A DNA stretch of 64,000 nt from Gammaproteobacteria bacterium RIFCSPHIGHO2_02_FULL_42_43 (GTDB taxonomy: Bacteria; Pseudomonadota; Gammaproteobacteria; Coxiellales; Coxiellaceae), in the NCBI GenBank assembly GCA_001801425.1, contig MGXR01000006.1, positions 1-64,000 of the forward strand, read 5' to 3'. The notes below the pieces were generated by a model. That model was not told the origin of the DNA. It searched no databases and saw only the letters and a list, made by a program, of their open reading frames with translations. This document shows positions 33,854 through 41,125 of this stretch, one piece after another. Each line of letters opens with the position of its first letter. Position 1 is the stretch's first letter. The position numbers and the translations under genes are program-made.

Positions 33854-34684
33854 ATGAGTAATAAAATTAATTTAACAGATCATATATCAATTACATCTGC
33901 ACCTGAAATTCATAAAATTATCACACCGTTAATCCATGCTTTAAATATAAAGCATTTCCGCTATCTTAAATTATACGGAGATGGTTCACGAATATTATTA
34001 TCCAATGATCCAGATTATACTCGTTTCACTTATGAAACGGGTCGTTATCAAAAAATGTGGTTTGATGGAGAATTTCCAGAATATTTAAGGGACGGGCAAT
34101 ACGCATGGAATACCAATAAATTAAACAATTCAACAGAGCAAGCAACACTGGAAGAAGAGATTAACAAGCTAATGGGTTTCTATCACGGCGTAACATTTGT
34201 TTCGGAAGGTTTAAATTGTTATGAAATTTTTTGTTTTGATACAGCAGAATCCACTATTTACAATGTACAAAAAAATTTATTCTCGCGTTTTATTCTGTAT
34301 TTTAAAGATAGTGCTAGAAAATTAATAGCGCAAGCAGAGAACGAAAAGATTTTTATTCCTTTGAAGAAAAATATTTTTGATTTTTCCTTAAACGAAAGAG
34401 GAATGAAAATCACTCAGTTTTTAGAAAATACAAAAATCAATCGCTATTACTTAAGCGGGAAATATTCGAACATTTATTTAACCAAAAAAGAAATACAATG
34501 TGTTTACTGGCTTATTCAAGGAAAAACAGCTGAGGAGACAGCTGCTATAGAAAACGTTCATTCCAAAACCGTGCGATGTCATCTAGAAAATGTCAGAATA
34601 AAATTAGGCTGCTATAAGCAAACTCAACTTGTGCGGATTATTTTAGAATCTGGGTTTTATGACGAAATTAATTTTTATCGGTAA
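33854..34684 (+). CDS. LuxR-type transcriptional regulator, no partner synthase seen
   Basis: This 276-residue protein ends in a LuxR/GerE HTH: LTKKEIQCVYWLIQGKTAEE, then TAAIENVHSKTVRCHLENVR and IKLGCYKQTQLVRI (about residues 211-272). The N-terminal 200 residues form an alpha/beta sensor-like domain (KHFRYLKLYGDGSRILLSND, FDTAESTIYNV), resembling PAS or autoinducer-binding folds but not a canonical LuxR acyl-homoserine-lactone domain. No luxI is nearby, so it would be a solo regulator. A GGAGGT sequence at 33804 lies too far away; no clear Shine-Dalgarno sequence precedes the ATG. The divergent secreted pair and the NTPDase are possible targets. Confidence 0.85.
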   Translation: MSNKINLTDHISITSAPEIHKIITPLIHALNIKHFRYLKLYGDGSRILLSNDPDYTRFTYETGRYQKMWFDGEFPEYLRDGQYAWNTNKLNNSTEQATLEEEINKLMGFYHGVTFVSEGLNCYEIFCFDTAESTIYNVQKNLFSRFILYFKDSARKLIAQAENEKIFIPLKKNIFDFSLNERGMKITQFLENTKINRYYLSGKYSNIYLTKKEIQCVYWLIQGKTAEETAAIENVHSKTVRCHLENVRIKLGCYKQTQLVRIILESGFYDEINFYR

Positions 34685-34753
34685 TTTTACCTATGCGCAT
34701 ACTTCAATATTTAATGTTAACGTATCGCTCTTAGATTTAAATGGGGGTATCTC

Positions 34754-35887
34754 ATGTCTTTCATTTCAAAAGTTACTGCTGGTTTAGTATTAATACTTTT
34801 TGCAACTAGCGTTTTCGCGCAATATTTTGCTGTTGTGGACGGCGGTAGCTCAGGTTCAAAAATGCATCTTTATTCGGTTGAAGATGGAAAAATTACTGAA
34901 ATTACACCGAAAGGCATTAAGGCGACGACAGCGCTTTCTCGTTTAGCGACGGATTCTGCTTCGGTTAGCCAATTTGTTACTACACTAACCAATCAAATTG
35001 CAAATGTGGTTGATAAAAACCACACAGTTACACCATCTGAAATTAATTTTTACATTTATGCTACCGCTGGAATGCGTTTAGCGCCACCCAGTCAAGCAGA
35101 AAAATTATATCCAGAGCTCACTGGCGATTTAGTTGCTGATGGATTTAAAACTGTGTCCGTCAAAACTATTACAGGAAAAATGGAAGGTGTTTATGATTGG
35201 ATCGCATTAAATTATTTAAAAAATACATTGGCTTCACCAAGTAAAAATACATTTGGTGTATTAGACATGGGCGGCGCATCAACTGAAATTGCATTTGCCA
35301 CACAGGAAAATATCTCACCCGATAATAAATTTATCGTTAACATCAATAATCATACCTACCAATTGTATTCTCATAGCTATTTAGGATTAGGGCAGGATGT
35401 TGCACGCTCACAATATACCAGTAATGCCAATTGTTTTCCGGTGGGGTATGCATTGCCGAGTGGTTCGGCAGGAAATGGAGATTACTCTGCATGCGCGCAG
35501 CGAATTGCACCATTAGTTGAACAAGTGCAGCATGTTCATCTTGCATTGTTTCCGAAAGCAAATCGATTTTATGCAATTTCAGGATTTTATTACACAGCAA
35601 CCGCCAAGCCATTTAATTCTAATGATGGCACAATGACGTTATCAAAATTAGCGAACAGCGGGAAAGCATTTTGTCATACAAATTGGAGCACACTGAAAAA
35701 TTTATATCCTGACGATAAATACATGTATGGTTATTGCTTTAACACTGCTTATTACGATGTATTGTTGCGTCAAGGATATCGTTTTGGTGTTCAAGGTGGC
35801 GATCAATTGAGTGTTGCCAAAAGTATTGATGATACTGATATTGATTGGACGCTAGGTGTTGCATTGTTGAAATCGCAAGCGAAATAA
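34754..35887 (+). CDS. Secreted nucleoside triphosphate diphosphohydrolase (apyrase, GDA1/CD39 family)
   Basis: This 377-residue enzyme carries all five apyrase conserved regions: ACR1 DGGSSGSK (29-36), ACR2 YATAGMR (about 102-108), ACR3 TITGKMEGVYDWIALNYL (138-155, with the likely catalytic Glu144), ACR4 LDMGGASTEIAF (170-181) and ACR5 AISGFYYT. An N-terminal signal peptide (residues 1-22) sends it out of the cytoplasm. The family is mainly eukaryotic; Legionella pneumophila has such enzymes that help intracellular growth. A GGGGGTATC ribosome site precedes the ATG. Acquisition from a eukaryotic host or from another Legionellales is plausible given its position in the island. Confidence 0.93.
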   Translation: MSFISKVTAGLVLILFATSVFAQYFAVVDGGSSGSKMHLYSVEDGKITEITPKGIKATTALSRLATDSASVSQFVTTLTNQIANVVDKNHTVTPSEINFYIYATAGMRLAPPSQAEKLYPELTGDLVADGFKTVSVKTITGKMEGVYDWIALNYLKNTLASPSKNTFGVLDMGGASTEIAFATQENISPDNKFIVNINNHTYQLYSHSYLGLGQDVARSQYTSNANCFPVGYALPSGSAGNGDYSACAQRIAPLVEQVQHVHLALFPKANRFYAISGFYYTATAKPFNSNDGTMTLSKLANSGKAFCHTNWSTLKNLYPDDKYMYGYCFNTAYYDVLLRQGYRFGVQGGDQLSVAKSIDDTDIDWTLGVALLKSQAK

Positions 35888-35971
35888 ATTAGGTAATTAT
35901 ACCAATATTCATTTTATTAAATAATATCTAATTTACACGCTGTAAATTACAACTTACGCTGGAGAAAAAAT

Positions 35972-36754
35972 ATGATACACCATCGGCACGACCATTTAGA
36001 ATCAGTATCTATTCACACACTACAAGTAATCAAAAATTATTTTGTGGAGAATTACGTCGCTGAAGCATTATCGGGTGCTGCGATGGCATTAACTGGCTCG
36101 ACGGTTTTATTTAGTATCTTGAAAATAACAACATCCAACGCAGCCAATGCTGTCAGTAAATTTTTTGAAAAAAATATTCTGAATCCAATTTTAACAGAAG
36201 ACTATGCGACGCTTGGATTTCCAATGCTTAATTTTCTCATTGGAATTACAGCGTTAGTATTGTTTGGAAATTTCGTCGATAAATTAGCGGAAAAAGCATG
36301 CAGGCTTGTGACGCGATTGCAAGATTGCAATTATTTACCAAAGCCAGGTGATGAGCGTGTATTTCTATTTTTACTCCCGTTTATTTATTACCCCGCCCTA
36401 CCTTTTACTAAAAAAGAAGCGGCATTATTTGTTGCAATGCAATTAACATTACAAACAAGTAATAATGCACTGCAATTATTTTCACGCACAAAAGAAAATA
36501 ATTTTTCATTGGCGCTTAAGGCGGCGTATGCAAATCCGGCATTCTGCGCATTCATGCCGATCATAGCAAAAATTATTTTTTTGACGGTTAATTTTACTTT
36601 ATATTTTGGCCAATCAACATGGGGAAACGGCATTAAACATACCATCAATATCTTGTGCGATTTTCCAAAAAAGATTCATTTTCTTGGTGAATATATGTGT
36701 CTAAAAAAATATAGTGCGGAAAAACTGGTTACACCAGCATTGTCTTATCCGTAG
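35972..36754 (+). CDS. Unrecognised membrane protein of the island (260 residues)
   Basis: Several hydrophobic segments are visible: ALSGAAMALTGSTVLFSIL (about 33-51), FPMLNFLIGITALVLFGNF (about 83-101), VFLFLLPFIYYPALPF (about 130-146) and FMPIIAKIIFLTVNFTLYF (about 200-218). The N-terminus is His-rich (MIHHRHDH), and there is no cleavable signal. I know no family. A GGAGAAAA ribosome site precedes the ATG. The gene is AT-rich like its neighbours and is followed by a repeat cluster. It might be a membrane-inserting effector, but that is only a guess from context. Confidence 0.7.
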   Translation: MIHHRHDHLESVSIHTLQVIKNYFVENYVAEALSGAAMALTGSTVLFSILKITTSNAANAVSKFFEKNILNPILTEDYATLGFPMLNFLIGITALVLFGNFVDKLAEKACRLVTRLQDCNYLPKPGDERVFLFLLPFIYYPALPFTKKEAALFVAMQLTLQTSNNALQLFSRTKENNFSLALKAAYANPAFCAFMPIIAKIIFLTVNFTLYFGQSTWGNGIKHTINILCDFPKKIHFLGEYMCLKKYSAEKLVTPALSYP

Positions 36755-36757
36755 TAT

Positions 36758-36935
36758 TTTCACTCGCTACCGCTCGCGCCTATGTTTAAACCAAAATATC
36801 ATCGGAGCTGCGAGTGTTTGCATCCAACATATAATCGGAGCTGCGAGTGTTTGCATTCAAAATATAATCGGAGCCGCGAGTGTTAACGAGCGGTTTTACA
36901 CACGAACACAGACACGAGCAGTAGCGAGTGAATCA
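36758..36935. repeat. 178-bp element with terminal inverted repeats and three 33-bp direct units
   Basis: The left arm TTCACTCGCTACCGCTCGCG (36759 on) is matched by the right arm ending CAGTAGCGAGTGAATCA (36919-36935). Three 33-bp units start at 36791, 36824 and 36857, each with ATCATCGGAGCTGCGAG-like sequence. This is one unit more than the copies at 30089 and 32097. Together with the next element it makes up the gap between the membrane protein and the DUF1016 gene. Confidence 0.88.
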
Positions 36936-36945
36936 AATCGGCGCT

Positions 36946-37105
36946 GCATATACCTCTCAGACCTCAAGATGAATTTAAGCATCCCATCTTGCATCGCACT
37001 TGAAACGTTTCAATTGCTCGCAATCTGGGCGCTTAAAATCTAATTCATTCCTCTCTGTGCATCAAGACATGAAGTTCGCATCTTGAGGTCTGAGAGGTAT
37101 ATTGC
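36946..37105. repeat. 160-bp inverted-repeat element (ATACCTCTCAGACCTCAAG type)
   Basis: ATATACCTCTCAGACCTCAA and following GATG (36948-36971) is exactly reverse-complemented at 37079-37102, so the arms are perfect over 24 bases. A diverged single arm is at 18024. A nested imperfect pair (TTAAGCATCCCA with TGGGCGCTTAA) lies inside. No ORF of interest. Confidence 0.88.
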
Positions 37106-37150
37106 ATCCGTTATGGTTGAATCAACCTTCTTTTTTTGAATTTTATTTTT

Positions 37151-37189
37151 ACAGGAGTTTCGCACTTCGTGCGAACTCCTTCCTGTAAT
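37151..37189. repeat. Strong hairpin downstream of the DUF1016 gene
   Basis: TTACAGGAGTTTCGCAC and its partner GTGCGAACTCCT, TCCTGTAA form a long stem around the loop TTCG, with one or two bulges. A second short hairpin (GCGCGAA/TTCGCGC) follows at 37197-37215. There is no T-run, so it is a palindrome or attenuator rather than a classic terminator. Confidence 0.65.
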
Positions 37190-37223
37190 TGATGCTGCGC
37201 GCGAAATAAATTCGCGCTTGCAC

Positions 37224-38282
37224 TCAAGGGGGAGAATCGCGGTTCTCCCCTTCTTCTGTTGGCAAATGAAGTTGATAAGTTTTCGTAAAAATTTGTTTTG
37301 TTTTATCCCCCAGTAAATACTTAGCCATTTCATCCTTTCCTTTTGTGCACAGCACCAAACCAATTGTTGGATTATCATTTTTTTGTTTTATTGATTGGTC
37401 AAAATAATTGACATAAAGCTGAATTTGACCTAAATCTGCATGACCCAGAGGGCGAGTTTTGATGTCAATAATTATATAACATTTAAGAATAACGTGATAA
37501 AAAACTAAATCAGCATAAAAATGATCGCCATCTAGTGACAAGCGTTTTTGTCGTGCAACAAAAGCAAAACCTTTCCCAAGCTCTAACATAAATTTCTGCA
37601 GATTATCGATGAGCGCTGTTTCAAGTTTTGATTCAACTAGCTGATGCGATTCGGATAATCCTAAAAATTCCAAAATTAATGGTTCCTTCATCACATCTTC
37701 AGGATGATTTATTTCCTGACCTTTGTGAGCAAGTCTTAGCAACCCATTTTTGTCTTTGCTTTTTGCAAGTCTATCAAACAACAAGCTTCCAATTTGTCGT
37801 TCTAATTCTCTGCCGCTCCAGTGATTTTTTTCAGCTTCAACCTCATAGAATTGACGTGCTGCTTTTCGACTAACGCGCATTAATGCACGGTAATGTATCC
37901 AGCCAAGATTTTGGTTAAAGTTAATTAAAGATTCGCCACGCACTGCGTGGCTAATTTGACCAGTTACGGAATAAGTCAGATAAAATTGCCTGATATCCTT
38001 CAGAGTACTTACGCCAAAGCCTTTCCCATATTTTCTGTTCAATTTTCTAGAAAGCTCGTTAAGCAAATTTGTACCGTATTCTGCACGTGATTTGCCTTGC
38101 TGTTCTTCCTCAATGATTTCCCGACCGATGAGCCAATAGGCTTTAACCATTTCGGAATCAATGGTTTTTTGAACATTTGATCGTGCACGATCAATGTAAG
38201 AAACAACTTTTCCATAAAGCAAATCAACATGACATGAATTTGATAATTTTAGTTGGTTGGATGACTGCTTACTTTTTATCAT
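37224..38282 (-). CDS. DUF1016 (YhcG/RhcG-like) PD-(D/E)XK nuclease domain protein
   Basis: This 352-residue protein matches the DUF1016 family. The N-terminal half contains VVSYIDRARSN, KAYWLIGREIIEEEQQG and YGTNLLNELSRKLNRKYGKG. The C-terminal half contains the nuclease core FYADLVFYHVILKCYIIIDIKTRPLGHADLGQIQLYVNYFD, where D in DLVFYH and D-x-K in DIKTR fit the PD-(D/E)XK motif. Some homologues are associated with restriction or defence islands or with mobile DNA repair; the specific role is unsettled. The start ATG at 38282 lacks a clear ribosome site. The C-terminal codons overlap a GGGGAGAA/TTCTCCCC hairpin. Confidence 0.85.
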   Translation of the reverse strand: MIKSKQSSNQLKLSNSCHVDLLYGKVVSYIDRARSNVQKTIDSEMVKAYWLIGREIIEEEQQGKSRAEYGTNLLNELSRKLNRKYGKGFGVSTLKDIRQFYLTYSVTGQISHAVRGESLINFNQNLGWIHYRALMRVSRKAARQFYEVEAEKNHWSGRELERQIGSLLFDRLAKSKDKNGLLRLAHKGQEINHPEDVMKEPLILEFLGLSESHQLVESKLETALIDNLQKFMLELGKGFAFVARQKRLSLDGDHFYADLVFYHVILKCYIIIDIKTRPLGHADLGQIQLYVNYFDQSIKQKNDNPTIGLVLCTKGKDEMAKYLLGDKTKQIFTKTYQLHLPTEEGENRDSPP

Positions 38283-38409
38283 ATGCAATCATAACGACTG
38301 CGCTGAAAAATAATATCCGTGTTGATACGAAACCCCGCTTCAGTTCAACGTTTTCGGTCGTTGGCGTTAGCATTTTTGTGCGTAATGGTAATGATTACAA
38401 TGAAAGTGC

Positions 38410-40257
38410 TCACACTATCGGAACATATTCCTGTATCCCAATCGCCAGAGCTCCTGGTCCCGCGTGTGCCGCTAAGCTTGCGCAACAAGGCAGAATAAAA
38501 ATTTGATCGATTTGTTTTTTATATTTTTCTTTGAGCAGCGCTACCAATTTTTTGGCTTCCTGAACGCGATCAGCATGCACGACAGCTAATCGATATATTT
38601 TATTTTTTTCCATTTTGGATTTGGTTAAGCGAAACAATTTTTTGGCCAAGTTTTCTTTGCCGAAAAATAAACGCGAAAATCTAACCTTGCCGGTTTCATC
38701 GTGTTTAACAACCAGCGTCAACTTTAAAAAATCCATTATTTTTTGGCTTCGAATCGACAATCGCCCACCCTTCACTAAAAAATCTAATCTTGGAATGGCC
38801 GCGAAAAATTGTGTTTTTGGGATAATTGCTTTCACTGCCGCAATAATTTTTTCTTGCGATAATCCAGCGACAGCAGCTTCTGCTGCATATAGCACAATCA
38901 ATCCTTGGCCCGCTGAGGTTTGACCGATATCGAGCACCGCAATTTTCGCGCGGTTGCCAATTTTTTCAGCGGCTTTTTCAGAAACGCTGACGGTGCCACT
39001 CACTACTCTGGGAATATGCAATGCGATGATGGCATCAAAGTGCGTTGATAAATACTGATATTGCCGATGAAAATCGCCGAAACTTGGTTGCGATGTCGTC
39101 GGGTGGATGGTTTCTTTTTGTAGCGCTTGATGAAATTCTTCGGCTGTCATCGACACTTTATCGAGATACGTTTGATTTCCAAAGTTCACCACAATGGGCA
39201 CCACGTGAATATTATATTTTGAAAAAATTTCGGGCGGTAAATCTGCGGAAGAATCTGTTAGAATTGCCACTTGCGCTTTGCGATTGATATATGATTGTTG
39301 TTGACGAATCATATCATCCGCTTTTTCGCCAGATAAATTTCCATATTCTCGACATACCGAAAAAATCGCTGTGGGATCATTGGTGTGAATATGAATTTTT
39401 GTTTTAATCGCAGAACCTGCGACGATCAAGCTATTGCCCATTTCATCTAAGGTTTCGCGCAGCAAATCGTGATCAATGGGTTTTTCGTTGATGTTGATTA
39501 AACATTCTGTGCAAAAACGATAACGGTCATCGATTTCGTGTACCATTGCTTCATTCGCCTCAATGATGGGAATATCATTTAATTCTTCTTGGAGCTGTTT
39601 GATGGATCCGGTTTGCACGAATGCATAAATGCCATTTAAGAATTCCACAAATCCTTGCGCGCCCGCATCAACCACGCCAGCTTTCCTAAGCGATTTTAAT
39701 TGCATTGTTGTGTGCGCGAGCGATTTTTTAGCGCGTTGAATACCAAAACTTAATAAGTCAACAAAATCTAATTCATTATTTTCCAATTGTCGATGCGTAA
39801 TCTCATCGGAAAAATCGCGCAAAATCGTGAGAATCGTGCCTTCCTTGGGCTGCGATAATGCTTTGTGCGCGTAGTTGACAGCAGTGGCAATTGCGGCGAC
39901 AAAATTTTTCGTCGTCATATTTTTTTCAACCGTTTCAGCGCCGACACTTAGTCCTTGAAAAAATTGCGCCAAAATCGCACCGGAATTTCCGCGCGCGCCA
40001 TTAAGCGCTGAGTTTGCCACATTTTCGAGTAACACATGAATGTGCGCGCTGTGATCAGAGTGCGTGCTTTCTAAAATTGAGTTGAGTGTCAATGCCATGT
40101 TGGTGCCTGTGTCGCGATCCGGCACCGGAAAAACATTGATATTATTTAAATGTTCTTGCTTTGAGATGACTTGCCGAATGCCCGCGACAATCGCACGGTA
40201 CAGCCGAGTTCCATCTAAATAGGTAATTTTTGCGGCAGCAGTTGCAATCATAGTCAC
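38410..40257 (-). CDS. Fused fatty acid kinase-like protein (FakA-type DhaL plus FakB-type DegV domains)
   Basis: This 615-residue protein begins with a DhaL domain: NVFPVPDRDTGTNM (41-54) and GARGNSGAILAQFFQG, with the aspartates that hold Mg-ATP. A linker matching the central FakA region (FCTECLININ, KIHIHTNDPTAIF) follows, and a complete DegV lipid-binding domain from about residue 305 (AILTDSSADLPPEI to the C-terminus). In Gram-positive bacteria FakA and FakB are separate and phosphorylate host-derived fatty acids for phospholipid synthesis; a single-chain version would carry both. The usual FakA motif has Gly where this has Arg (DRDTG). A decayed duplicate of its 3' end lies at 30298-30377. 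Confidence 0.85.
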   Translation of the reverse strand: MTMIATAAAKITYLDGTRLYRAIVAGIRQVISKQEHLNNINVFPVPDRDTGTNMALTLNSILESTHSDHSAHIHVLLENVANSALNGARGNSGAILAQFFQGLSVGAETVEKNMTTKNFVAAIATAVNYAHKALSQPKEGTILTILRDFSDEITHRQLENNELDFVDLLSFGIQRAKKSLAHTTMQLKSLRKAGVVDAGAQGFVEFLNGIYAFVQTGSIKQLQEELNDIPIIEANEAMVHEIDDRYRFCTECLININEKPIDHDLLRETLDEMGNSLIVAGSAIKTKIHIHTNDPTAIFSVCREYGNLSGEKADDMIRQQQSYINRKAQVAILTDSSADLPPEIFSKYNIHVVPIVVNFGNQTYLDKVSMTAEEFHQALQKETIHPTTSQPSFGDFHRQYQYLSTHFDAIIALHIPRVVSGTVSVSEKAAEKIGNRAKIAVLDIGQTSAGQGLIVLYAAEAAVAGLSQEKIIAAVKAIIPKTQFFAAIPRLDFLVKGGRLSIRSQKIMDFLKLTLVVKHDETGKVRFSRLFFGKENLAKKLFRLTKSKMEKNKIYRLAVVHADRVQEAKKLVALLKEKYKKQIDQIFILPCCASLAAHAGPGALAIGIQEYVPIV

Positions 40258-40315
40258 CCCCGTGATTTTTGACGATGCATCATAACACGACTGTCCAAAA
40301 CACGGTATTTTTTTT

Positions 40316-40483
40316 CTTAGAGCTTGTTTAAGATCTCCGGGCTCAAGCGAAAATGACGATATTCGAGTGGAAATAAATGAAAATTTGAGGTTAATATTCT
40401 TTAATCTTAACCGAAAAATTTCATTTATTTACACCGAATAGCGTCATTTGCAGCAAGCCGGGAGATTTTAAACAGGCTCTTAG
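40316..40483. repeat. 168-bp imperfect palindrome, MITE-like
   Basis: The left arm from CTTAGAGCTTGTTTAAG through TCTCCGG, and the right arm from CCGGGAGATTTTAAACAG to CTCTTAG, pair over most of about 80 bases each, including CATTTATTT/AAATAAATG and GTTAA. No target duplication is clear. It fills the gap between the kinase-like gene and the YgfX-like gene. Confidence 0.8.
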
Positions 40484-40504
40484 TAATGCGCTGATAATGT
40501 CCAC

Positions 40505-40906
40505 ATGAATGAATATTTTGAATACAAAACGTCGCGTTGGGTAAGAATTTATCTCATTCTGATGCATCTCTTTGCCGCAGCTTGTAGTTATGCCGTGATG
40601 ACTGCGTATGGGTTTGTTTTATTCTTATTCTTAGGGGGTATTTTTTGCCACGTTCGACGAAAAAGAAAGCGGCGCATTGTCGCATTGCAATACGATCGAT
40701 CAAAAATATGGTTGCTGAAAACGCCGAATGATGAATGGATTAAAGCGCATCTATTGCCGTCGAGCGTGTTGTTTCGTCACGTCATGATTTTGCATTTTTG
40801 TGAGATTAATACCAATCGCCGTTGCCATTTGTGTTTGTTTTCAGATACGGCGCAATGGAAAATGCTACGACGCGCGATCGTCGGTAGTTTCCGCTTTGAA
40901 AGTTGA
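40505..40906 (+). CDS. YgfX/CptA-like inner-membrane protein
   Basis: This 133-residue protein has two N-terminal membrane helices in a hairpin (IYLILMHLFAAACSYAVM and YGFVLFLFLGGIFC), then a basic loop and a soluble domain with HLLPSSVLFRHVMILHF and WKMLRRAIVGSF. That plan matches the YgfX (CptA, PF07254) family, reported as a membrane toxin acting on MreB and FtsZ and as partner of SdhE. No sdhE gene is adjacent. The last codons (FRFES, stop) lie in a 38-bp repeat that also occurs at 53918. Confidence 0.6.
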   Translation: MNEYFEYKTSRWVRIYLILMHLFAAACSYAVMTAYGFVLFLFLGGIFCHVRRKRKRRIVALQYDRSKIWLLKTPNDEWIKAHLLPSSVLFRHVMILHFCEINTNRRCHLCLFSDTAQWKMLRRAIVGSFRFES

Positions 40907-40928
40907 TTAACTTAAATTTTCAGATTTA
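40891..40928. repeat. 38-bp repeat, copy 1
   Basis: CCGCTTTGAAAGTTGATTAA and the following CTTAAATTTTCAGATTTA match 53918-53955 with two substitutions. This copy provides the stop codon of the YgfX-like gene. Confidence 0.85.
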
Positions 40929-40933
40929 TTCGC

Positions 40934-41010
40934 ACACATCCTGTGTGCTCACCCTTCGGGCTGACTCGCTACGCGAGTCATTCAAAAAATGCTATCCTGC
41001 ATTTTTTGTG
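40934..41010. repeat. Run of three hairpins
   Basis: CACACATCCTGTGTG, TGACTCGCTACGCGAGTCA and CAAAAAATGC/GCATTTTTTG are three successive perfect stems in 77 bases. The last ends in a T-run and could terminate transcription of the YgfX-like gene. Confidence 0.7.
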
Positions 41011-41012
41011 AG

Positions 41013-41100
41013 GTGAGGTTGAAGGATAATTTGTTGAGAAAAGCGCAGTTGACACGTCAGTCAATGAGCATTTTCGAAATAAATTATCCTTCAAGATCAC
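41013..41100. repeat. 88-bp inverted repeat with an AGCGCAGTTGACA core
   Basis: TTGAAGGATAATTT (41019-41032) and AAATTATCCTTCAA (41081-41094) are arms of a palindrome. The centre, AAAGCGCAGTTGACACGTCA followed by GTCAATGAGCATTTT, resembles the centre of the element at 52555-52701 (GAAGCGCAGTTTAC...GTAAATGAGCATCGG). The two are likely the same family. Confidence 0.75.
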
Positions 41101-41125
41101 CCAAAGATGAAAATTCTATTCTCAC

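Noticed and set aside
36791-36890. Three 33-bp direct repeats that look at first like a CRISPR array
   Set aside because: The entire 33-bp unit is repeated with no unique spacers, there are only two or three units, and no cas genes are present. It is an internal tandem repeat of a dispersed element.
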